In this document: positions 1 to 6,362 of the stretch, one piece after another
Layout of the letters: each line of letters opens with the position of its first letter
Numbering within the stretch: the stretch's first letter is position 1
Assembly: GCA_937907455.1 (NCBI GenBank)
Contig: CALESQ010000002.1
Location: forward strand, 1-43,680
From: an uncultured Caldilineales bacterium
GTDB taxonomy: Bacteria; Chloroflexota; Anaerolineae; JAAEKA01
Direction of reading: 5' to 3'
DNA: 43,680 nt
The notes under the pieces: model-generated
What the model saw: the letters and a program-made list of their open reading frames with translations, nothing else
The model's database searches: none
What the model was told of the DNA's origin: nothing
Position numbers and translations under genes: made by a program

Positions 1-265
1 GGGGCTTGCCTGCACGCGCACGCCAGCCCGCTTCAGCGGGCGCCGTTTTGTAGCCGGTGGGATTTCATCCCCCGGCGCTGCCGCGCCGATGCACGCCTCT
101 CATCCATGCCGGACGATCAATCGTCCGGCTACGGCGCAGCGCCCCATGAATGGGGCTTGCTGGCACGCGCACGCCAGCCCGCTTCAGCGGGCGCCGTTTT
201 GTAGCCAGGGGACTTCATCCCCCGGCGCTGCCACGCCGATGCACGCCTCTCATCCATGCCGCGCC
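1..265. repeat. 151-bp direct repeat made of small hairpins
   Basis: Two near-identical copies begin at 1 and 152 and stay alike for about 114 bp, differing at only a few positions. Each contains short perfect hairpins: CCCGC-TTCA-GCGGG, GGGAT-TTC-ATCCC or close to it, and, between the copies, CCGGACGA-TCAA-TCGTCCGG (112-131) and GCCCCA-TGAA-TGGGG. No gene is supported in 1-332. The block lies just past the stop of the minus-strand regulator. It looks like a mosaic intergenic repeat rather than a simple terminator, since no T tract is present. Confidence 0.8.
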
Positions 266-332
266 TCCATCCGCCGGTGGCAACCGCCGGGCACATGGAT
301 CGGTCGCAACGTCGGCCTTGCTGCGCTGCCGC

Positions 333-3300
333 TCAGCCGCGCAGCGCCTCGAACAGCGTCACCGTCGCGGGTGAGGGCGGCACGTCCAGCTCGGCGCGCA
401 GGCGCTCGACGCAGCGCGCATAGGTGCGCAGGGCGTGGGCGCGGTTGCCCAGCGCGGCCTGCGCCTGCATGACAAAGCGATAGGCCTGCTCCCAACAGTC
501 ATCGCGGCGCAAAATAGCCTCGCACACCTCGATCACCTCGGCCCAGCGGCCACGTTCAGCCAGGGCCGCGACCAGGCGATCGGCTGCCCGCAGATACAGC
601 CCCAGCAGCCGCTCGCGCGCCTCGCTGCACCAATCATCATAGGGATAATCCTGCAAAAAATCGCCGGTATACAGCGCCAGAGCTTGCGTCGCAGCATCCA
701 GCCAGGCCGGATCATCGCGCGCGGCGCGGCGTTCAGCATCAGCCAGCGCAGCCTCAAACTGCACGGTGTCCAACGCCAGATCGGCACCGCCGCGCAAACC
801 ATAGAGCGTGCCTTCACGCAGCACATAGGCCGAAGGAGCACGCGCAGGCAGTGCCGGCTCCAACACGCGATAGAGGGTGTTGAGCGCCACTTTAAAATCG
901 CGCTCGGCGGCCTCAGGGGGCAGGCCGGGCCACAGCAACTCTACAATCTGATCGCGCTCCAACAGGCGTTTGCGCCGTGTGAGCAGTAGTTGGAAGAGTT
1001 GTCGGGCCTTGTCACGCCGCCACTCCGATGGGGCAATCTCCTCAGCGCCGCGCCAAACGCGAAACGCGCCCAGCGTTTGCACGCGTAGCTGATAGCCGGG
1101 ATGAAGCTCCACCTCGTCGAGGCCCAAACGATGCAACAGGCTGCCCGCATAAGGTCGCCAGCGTTCATGCTGCCGCGCCTGAAGCAGCAAGGGCACCACC
1201 TGCCGCGGCTCACGCGGGCCGAGCAGGGTGCGGCGCAGAAACAGCCAGTCATAGCCATGATCACGCGCCGAGCGCAGCAGGTCATCCAAAACGCGCTCCA
1301 GACGGCTGAGGTCGCCGGTAGCCTGCCAAAGCAAGCATTGCCACAGCCGCGTGGCGGTTTCGCCGAAGGTATCGCTGCACTCAGCAAAAGCTGCGGCGGT
1401 TTCGGCCAACAGCGGTGCGGCCTCATCATAGCGCCGTGCCAGTACGTAGCTGCCCGCCAGTGCCAGCCGGATCAGCGCAGTCACCCATTCGTCGCCGGTT
1501 TGATAGGCAATGGCAATGCCCTGAGCGGCCGCGGCTTCGGCTGCGGACAGGTTGCCGCTGAAACCGTGGGCATGACACAGCCCCCAAAAAGCCTCTACCT
1601 TTAACCGCGGCACGGCCAGCTCGTCAGCAATGGTGATGGCACGGCGAAAACAGACGATGGCTTCTTCGGTGCTGTCAGCTGCCTCATCGAGTAGCCGGGC
1701 ATGCCCCTGGCGCATGGCCCCCACCGCGGTGATGAAGGGCGATTGCAGCGCCTGACCGCGCGCCGTGCCTTCAAGCGCAGCGTGCAGCGCAGCATCCGCA
1801 TCGCCCTGAAAAGACATCAACAGCGAGAGCAGCAACGCGGTTTCGCGGTGAGCGCGGGGGCGCAGCACCGGCGCACTGCGTTCCGCCTCGGTGCGCAGCT
1901 CCAGAATGGCGCGCGCTTCGGCCAGCCGGCCGGTACGCATCAGCACGCGCACGGCCAGCTCGGCCTCGCTGCTCACCTCCTGGCGCAGAGCCGCGGCCTG
2001 GGTCTGAAAGCGTTCGGCATCTTCCAAACGGCCCAGATTGAGGCGGTTTTCAGCCAGCAGCTCCAGCAAACGGATGCGGCTTTGGCGATCCTGTTCGCCC
2101 TCGGAAACGCGCAGTGCTTCTTGCAGCAGATGTTCAGCCTGTGTGGGGTTGACAGTGTCGAGGTAGACGCGCGCTTGCCCGCGCAAAGCCTGCCCCAGGC
2201 TGCTGACATCATTGAGCGAACGGCTGTGGGTTTCGGCCTGGCGATACCAGCCCAGCGCCTCGTCGAAACGGCTATGCAGGCGGGCTACATCGCCCAGATA
2301 GGCCAGCAGCGGTGGGTGTCGTTCCAGCACATCGGGCGGCAGAGTGTGAATGACGCCGGCCAGCGTGTCGAGCCGTCCGACGCGCACCATCTCTTGGCCC
2401 AGACCGCGCAGGGTGCGGGCAGCGTCTTCCCAGGCTTCGGCAGCCAGCAGGTGATGCAATGCTTCTTCGTTGTGGCCCTGGGCGGCAAAACAGATCGCAG
2501 CCTGGCGGTGGAGAGCTTGGCGAGCAGTGGCTGGTTGGCGATGCAGCAAAAATTGCTGAAAGAGCGGATGGTAGCGGGCATGTCCATCACCCAGGCTAAC
2601 GAGAAAAAGCCCGGCATCAAGCAGGCTGCGCAGTCGCGCCGCGCTGTCGGTGCGCTGGGTCAGGCAGTTGCAGATGGTGGGAGATAGCTCGCGCAGCACG
2701 GCGGTGTCTTGCAGGAAGTGAACAATCTCGGCAGGCTGCTGAGCCAGCACCTCGTGTGCCAGATAGTTGAACAGATCATCGGCGGTGGCGGCAGCGGGCA
2801 GACGGGGCCGCTCGGCGCTGCTGCTCTGCCATGCCAGCGGCAAGGCAATGGCCCAACCCTCGGTCTGCTCGGCCAGCCCTGCGGCCTGCTGGGGTGTCAG
2901 CAGCACGTTGTAATGTTGCGCAAAGAGTGCGGCCACTTCGTCTGCAGTGAAGGCCAGGGCCTCGCGGCCAATTTCCAAGACCTCGCCGCGCAGTCGCCAG
3001 GTGGACAAGCCAGCCAACGACACAGGCTGACGCGTAGCCAACACGGTGTGCAGGGTGTGCGGGCTGCGCTCAATCAGATAGCCAGCGATAGCCAGCACCG
3101 CGGGGGCATGGGCAATATGATGGGCATCATCCAGCACCAGCAGCAAGGGATGATCTGCCACCGTTTCCAGCTCGCTGAGCAGCGCTGCCAGCGGCACGCT
3201 CCAGCGGGCATCGCCACTGCCCGTACTCCACGCCTCCAGGCTGGCTGCGGGGCCTTCCGAAAGAGCAGGCACAGCCAGCCGCAAGCTAGCCAGCAAATGC

Positions 3301-3527
3301 TGCATGAATACCAACGGCTCGGCATCTTCGGCGGCCAGATGATACCAGGCAGCGGGCGGATACTGGGCAGCCAGCGCAGCCAATGCGGTGCTTTTGCCAT
3401 AGCCTGCTTCTGCATGTACCACGGTGAGGCGATGATCCAGGGCATCAGCCAGGCGCGCCGCTACGCGCGGGCGCTGCAACGTGCGCCGCGGCAAGTAAGG
3501 CGGAGTGAGCTTGCTGCGAAGGATCAT
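333..3527 (-). CDS. MalT-like signal-transduction ATPase with C-terminal SARP-type DNA-binding and BTAD domains
   Basis: Predicted transcription factor of 1064 residues. The start MILRSKLTPP and the region after it are typical of MalT/LuxR-family STAND ATPases: Walker A GYGKST at residues 42-47 and Walker B LLLVLDD at 128-134. The middle (about 330-800) is helical and TPR-like, the usual inducer-sensing part of such proteins. From about residue 830 there is an OmpR/SARP-like winged helix (LGAFRVWRG, then WRRDKARQLFQLLL and ELLWPG), followed by a bacterial transcriptional activation domain to the end. There is no LuxR-type C-terminal HTH. It is divergent from the 3695-20221 cluster and its promoter region carries a SARP-like direct repeat, so it is the likely local activator; that role is inference. 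The ligand is unknown. Confidence 0.88.
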   Translation of the reverse strand: MILRSKLTPPYLPRRTLQRPRVAARLADALDHRLTVVHAEAGYGKSTALAALAAQYPPAAWYHLAAEDAEPLVFMQHLLASLRLAVPALSEGPAASLEAWSTGSGDARWSVPLAALLSELETVADHPLLLVLDDAHHIAHAPAVLAIAGYLIERSPHTLHTVLATRQPVSLAGLSTWRLRGEVLEIGREALAFTADEVAALFAQHYNVLLTPQQAAGLAEQTEGWAIALPLAWQSSSAERPRLPAAATADDLFNYLAHEVLAQQPAEIVHFLQDTAVLRELSPTICNCLTQRTDSAARLRSLLDAGLFLVSLGDGHARYHPLFQQFLLHRQPATARQALHRQAAICFAAQGHNEEALHHLLAAEAWEDAARTLRGLGQEMVRVGRLDTLAGVIHTLPPDVLERHPPLLAYLGDVARLHSRFDEALGWYRQAETHSRSLNDVSSLGQALRGQARVYLDTVNPTQAEHLLQEALRVSEGEQDRQSRIRLLELLAENRLNLGRLEDAERFQTQAAALRQEVSSEAELAVRVLMRTGRLAEARAILELRTEAERSAPVLRPRAHRETALLLSLLMSFQGDADAALHAALEGTARGQALQSPFITAVGAMRQGHARLLDEAADSTEEAIVCFRRAITIADELAVPRLKVEAFWGLCHAHGFSGNLSAAEAAAAQGIAIAYQTGDEWVTALIRLALAGSYVLARRYDEAAPLLAETAAAFAECSDTFGETATRLWQCLLWQATGDLSRLERVLDDLLRSARDHGYDWLFLRRTLLGPREPRQVVPLLLQARQHERWRPYAGSLLHRLGLDEVELHPGYQLRVQTLGAFRVWRGAEEIAPSEWRRDKARQLFQLLLTRRKRLLERDQIVELLWPGLPPEAAERDFKVALNTLYRVLEPALPARAPSAYVLREGTLYGLRGGADLALDTVQFEAALADAERRAARDDPAWLDAATQALALYTGDFLQDYPYDDWCSEARERLLGLYLRAADRLVAALAERGRWAEVIEVCEAILRRDDCWEQAYRFVMQAQAALGNRAHALRTYARCVERLRAELDVPPSPATVTLFEALRG

Positions 3528-3545
3528 GGCAAACCAGTCAAGTGT

Positions 3546-3599
3546 AAGACGTAAGCAGTGCTGCGCGCAGGGCTACTGACTGCCCATGGTTTACGTCTT
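3546..3599. promoter_or_regulatory. 9-bp inverted repeat in the divergent promoter region
   Basis: AAGACGTAA at 3546-3554 is perfectly inverted as TTACGTCTT at 3591-3599, with 36 bp between the arms. It sits between the regulator start (3527) and the SARP-like box. It could be an operator for autoregulation of the regulator or a hairpin in its leader RNA; nothing in the sequence separates these. Confidence 0.35.
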
Positions 3600-3607
3600 G
3601 TGATATT

Positions 3608-3639
3608 GTAACTGCACGGTAACTGACGGCTGGTAGAAT
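3608..3639 (+). promoter_or_regulatory. SARP-type activator box and -10 element
   Basis: GTAACTG occurs twice, at 3608-3614 and 3619-3625, separated by CACG, so the repeats are spaced 11 bp. Eight bases (3626-3633) then lead to a -10-like TAGAAT at 3634-3639, and no good -35 hexamer is present. Identical heptamers with 11-bp periodicity, 8 bp from the -10, are the established target layout of Streptomyces antibiotic regulatory proteins, which compensate for a poor -35. The divergent neighbour has a SARP-like DNA-binding domain. The site would drive the 3695 gene and the cluster behind it. Confidence 0.55.
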
Positions 3640-3694
3640 AGGCCGAATTGTAGCACGCCCTCCCCGATTCAAAAAGCGACGATGCGATGATGCC

Positions 3695-3883
3695 ATGTCC
3701 GAGACTGTAATCAGCTCGTTTGTTTTGCGCTTCACTCAGGAAACCGAGACGGAAACCTCATGGCGCGGCGTGGTACGCCACGTACAAAGCGACGAGGAGG
3801 CTCGCTTTACGCGCATGGCTGAGGCGTTGCGTTTCATTTCCCGTTATGTCAATTTACCCGAGGAGGAGAAAACCGTCGTATGA
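3695..3883 (+). CDS. small conserved protein of unknown function
   Basis: A 62-residue protein. The visible pattern is a strand-rich start (SSFVLRF), a WRGVVRHVQS segment, then FTRMAEALRFISRYV and an acidic tail. It resembles short 'WxGxIxHVQxxE...F...EALxFI' proteins that I associate with Chloroflexota genomes, but I know no assigned function. Its stop overlaps the next start as ATGA (3880-3883), indicating translational coupling to the thiolase-fold enzyme. It is the first gene after the SARP-like promoter. No strong ribosome-binding site is visible. A partner or regulator of the next enzyme is possible but unproven. Confidence 0.7.
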   Translation: MSETVISSFVLRFTQETETETSWRGVVRHVQSDEEARFTRMAEALRFISRYVNLPEEEKTVV

Positions 3884-4950
3884 CCAGCACCGTGCCTGTT
3901 GGCATTGTCAGTGTAGGCACCTATTCGCCGCCCGGAGTTTTGACTGCGACCGATATTGCCGCGGCCTGCGGTCTGCCAGAATGGGTGATCCGCGACAAGA
4001 TGGGCATCACCAGCAAGCATGTGGCCGGGCCAGATGATCACCCGAACGAGATGGCGATTCGGGCTGCGCAAGATTGCCTGGCGCAGACAGACATTCCTGC
4101 CAGCGAGATTGACTTGGTGCTGTGTACCACCGAAGAGTGGCGCGAATACCTGCTGTGGACCACGGGTATCCACCTGGCACACGAGATTGGCGCGACGCGC
4201 GCCTGGGCGATTGATCTACACATGCGCTGCGCTACCACAGTGGGGGCGCTCAAAATGGCAAAAGACATGATGCTGGCCGATCCTGAGATCAATACAGTGC
4301 TGATCGCGGGCGGCTATCGGGTGTCTGATTTTATTGATTTCGGCAACGCGCGCACTTCGTTCATGTGGAACATCGGCGCGGGAGCCGGCGCGATCTTGTT
4401 GCGCAAGGGCTGGCCGCGCAACCATGTGCTGGGTTCGCACATCATTGTAGATGGCAGCATGAGCAAGCATGTGGTGATTCCAGCCAGCGGCACGATGCAA
4501 TTTGCCTCGCCGCAGGCAATAGCCGGCAATACCCTGCCCGCCCAGCAATTCTACTTTGACCTGGTAGAGCCGGAGGCAATGAAGAACCGACTGAACGCGG
4601 TAAGCATGGACAATTGGCTGCGCTGCGTGGATGAGGCGTTACGCAAAAGTGGCACGAAGCCAAACGGATCAACCTATAGCCGAGCGGATATTGACTACCT
4701 GAACATGATTTTGATCAAGCCGTCAGGTCACCGCGAGATGCTGGAACACCTGGGCCTGACTGAGGAGCAATCGGCATACCTGGGCGAGATCGGCCATACC
4801 GGCGAGCAGGATGCGATGTTCAGCATTCGCGAAGGGCTGCGCACGGGTCGGCTGAAGGATGGCAACCTGATGGCAATCGTAGCCGCGGGCATTGGCTACG
4901 TCTGGGCCGCGGGCATGGTGCAGTGGGGAGAGGTGATCGCTGATCGCTAA
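3880..4950 (+). CDS. thiolase-fold enzyme, HMG-CoA synthase / KAS III-like
   Basis: A 356-residue protein of the thiolase superfamily, whose members join or transfer acyl groups from CoA or ACP thioesters. The nucleophile is Cys117 in the segment DLHMRCATTVGAL, and a glutamate in CTTEEW sits about where the HMG-CoA-synthase catalytic Glu lies. The C-terminal half ends in the family's glycine-rich loop (AAGIGYVWAAG). The KAS III His site is not His (surroundings are MILIKPSGH, about 276-284), and the usual 'GNT' Asn is His306 (IGHTGEQ). It may be a condensing enzyme with altered chemistry, an acyltransferase or one half of a heterodimer. The substrate cannot be told from sequence. Confidence 0.8.
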   Translation: MTSTVPVGIVSVGTYSPPGVLTATDIAAACGLPEWVIRDKMGITSKHVAGPDDHPNEMAIRAAQDCLAQTDIPASEIDLVLCTTEEWREYLLWTTGIHLAHEIGATRAWAIDLHMRCATTVGALKMAKDMMLADPEINTVLIAGGYRVSDFIDFGNARTSFMWNIGAGAGAILLRKGWPRNHVLGSHIIVDGSMSKHVVIPASGTMQFASPQAIAGNTLPAQQFYFDLVEPEAMKNRLNAVSMDNWLRCVDEALRKSGTKPNGSTYSRADIDYLNMILIKPSGHREMLEHLGLTEEQSAYLGEIGHTGEQDAMFSIREGLRTGRLKDGNLMAIVAAGIGYVWAAGMVQWGEVIADR

Positions 4951-4963
4951 GAAGATTTTCGAC

Positions 4964-5294
4964 GTGGAAAGATCATCATACGCAAAAAGTTTTGATGATT
5001 TGTTTGCTTATCAACAGGCAAGAACGCTTACCAAGGATATTTTTGAGATTTCCAAGCGTTTTCCACGCGAAGAAACCTCTGCTTTAACCGATCAGATCAG
5101 ACGTTCCTCCCGCTCAATGAGAGCTCAAATTGCGGCTATCTATCATAAAAGATTTAGATGATTTGCGTAGCCGTCGCCAGCGAATTGGCAAATTGCTTGC
5201 TGGTACGATAGACAAAGCGGATTTATTTTGTGGTGACAGTAAAACGCTTATACGTGAACCTAAACCACAGTACGACGTGAGCGGCGATTTATGA
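4964..5294 (+). pseudogene. broken four-helix-bundle (S23/IVP-like) gene
   Basis: The start reads as the N-terminus of the four-helix-bundle family (SSYAKSFDDL, AYQQARTLTKDIFEISKRFP, LTDQIRRSSRSMRAQIA) and stops after 65 codons at 5161. The family's C-terminal part continues one frame over from 5148: KDLDDLRSRRQRIGKLLAGT, then IDKADLFCGD, ending at TGA 5292-5294. Whole proteins are about 115-130 residues, so roughly 30 or more middle residues are missing and the frame is broken. The best reading is an internal deletion with frameshift. A shortened functional N-terminal peptide is possible but unlikely. Confidence 0.7.
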
Positions 5295-5343
5295 ACAACC
5301 TCCGCTCCGGTTACCAATCACCGATCTACCGAAAGGAACTCCT

Positions 5344-6105
5344 ATGCGACTACAAAACAAAGTAACCCTCGTCACCGGCGGGGCTGCGGGCATCGGCAAA
5401 GCTACGGCGCAGCGTTTTCAGGAAGAAGGCGCCACCGTGGTGATCTGCGATGTGAAGGAAGACGCGGGCCAGGCCGTGGTCGCCGAGCTAGGTTTAGCTG
5501 CGTTCTACCGCGTCAACGTGGCCGACCGTTCGGATGTGCAGCGCTGGATTGATGATGTGGTGGCCCGCTTTGGCCGCATTGATGTGTTGGTGAACAATGC
5601 GGGCGTGCTGCGCGATGGCCGCCTGGTGGTGGTGAAGGATGGCGCGCTGGTGAAGCAGATGCCGGAAGCTGACTGGGACCTGGTGATTGATGTCAACCTG
5701 AAAGGCGTGTTCAACTGCGCGCAGGCCGTAGCCCCGGTGATGATCCGCCAGGGCGGTGGTGTGATCCTCAACGCCAGCAGCGTGGTAGGGCTGGATGGCA
5801 ATTTCGGTCAGACGAACTATGTAGCGACCAAATCAGGCGTGATCGGCATGACCAAAGTGTGGGCGCGCGAGTTGGGCCGCTACGGTGTGCGCGTGAACGC
5901 AATTGCCCCTGGCTTCATCCTCACCGAGATGGTGCTGCAAATGCCGGAAAAGGTACTTGCTGACATGGTGGCGCATGTACCGTTAGGACGCATGGGCCAG
6001 CCGCGCGACATCGCCAATGGCTACCTCTTCCTCGCTTCGGATGACGCCAGCTACATCAACGGCGAAGTACTGCGCATTGACGGCGGCATCCTGGTGGGAA
6101 CCTGA
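5344..6105 (+). CDS. short-chain dehydrogenase/reductase (FabG-like)
   Basis: A 253-residue classical SDR. Cofactor motif TGGAAGIG lies at residues 11-18, NNAG starts at 84, and the catalytic Ser146, Tyr159 and Lys163 are in the canonical S-x12-Y-x3-K spacing. The C-terminus (INGEVLRIDGG) matches 3-oxoacyl-ACP reductase/3-hydroxyacyl-CoA dehydrogenase-type members. It would oxidise or reduce a hydroxy/keto group with NAD(P). A GGAACTCCT stretch precedes the ATG. Its place between a thiolase-fold enzyme and a CoA ligase suggests a 3-hydroxyacyl or 3-ketoacyl thioester substrate, which is inference. Confidence 0.9.
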   Translation: MRLQNKVTLVTGGAAGIGKATAQRFQEEGATVVICDVKEDAGQAVVAELGLAAFYRVNVADRSDVQRWIDDVVARFGRIDVLVNNAGVLRDGRLVVVKDGALVKQMPEADWDLVIDVNLKGVFNCAQAVAPVMIRQGGGVILNASSVVGLDGNFGQTNYVATKSGVIGMTKVWARELGRYGVRVNAIAPGFILTEMVLQMPEKVLADMVAHVPLGRMGQPRDIANGYLFLASDDASYINGEVLRIDGGILVGT

Positions 6106-6360
6106 TCAATTGTCAACTGACAATTCCAGAACAGAAGAGTGGGTGCGATGGCGAAAGGTGACGGTATCGAAGAACGGTTGATTGAGTTCGCGGTACGTAT
6201 CATCGCCTTGTGTACGAAGTTATCGCCAACCGCAGCAGACCGCCACATCGCTAATCGCAGTATTCAAACGACCCGCTCCAACTTGCGCTAAGCTACTATG
6301 TCACCGTCGCTCTCGCGCTCATTAACAGTTGACCATTGACGATTGGCAATTGACCATTGA
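6106..6360. repeat. inverted heptamer arrays around a gene relic
   Basis: Directly after the dehydrogenase stop, 6106-6126 reads as three heptamers (TCAATTG, TCAACTG, ACAATTC). At 6329-6360 the opposite orientation appears as TTGACCA, TTGACGA, TTGGCAA, TTGACCA, TTGA, ending 2 bp before the ligase ATG. The two arrays are inverted relative to each other and bracket the four-helix-bundle relic at 6148-6291. The words resemble short tandemly repeated heptanucleotides known from cyanobacteria; their function is unknown. Confidence 0.6.
6148..6291 (+). pseudogene. N-terminal relic of a second four-helix-bundle protein
   Basis: A 47-codon frame starts at ATG 6148 with a GTG-rich lead. IEERLIEFAVRIIALCTKLS and the following 'RHIAN' fit the start of another four-helix-bundle subfamily (typically IEERLIEFAVRII...GRHIAxQLLRSGTS). 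After RHIAN the reading fails, and the +1 frame reads AVFKRPAPTCAKLL, similar to the family's next stretch (xVFKSGTAPAxNYxEA). This points to a frameshift, then loss of the remaining two thirds. It differs from the relic at 4964 and is a separate decay event. Confidence 0.5.
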
Positions 6361-6362
6361 TT

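Noticed and set aside
89..495. Short frames in the first 500 bp
   Set aside because: They lie across the direct repeat and the 3' end of the regulator, and are Arg/Ala/Pro-rich with no start signal.
1701..2687. 328-codon plus-strand frame within the regulator region
   Set aside because: Antisense to the TPR-like middle of the regulator, with composition typical of a shadow frame.
2709..3554. Long open frame on the plus strand opposite the regulator
   Set aside because: It is antisense to the well-supported ATPase gene; the GC-rich codons leave opposite frames open, and the product has no recognisable motifs.
3538..3735. 65-codon minus-strand frame in the divergent promoter region
   Set aside because: It crosses both putative regulatory sites and the start of the 3695 gene, without a ribosome-binding site or family resemblance.
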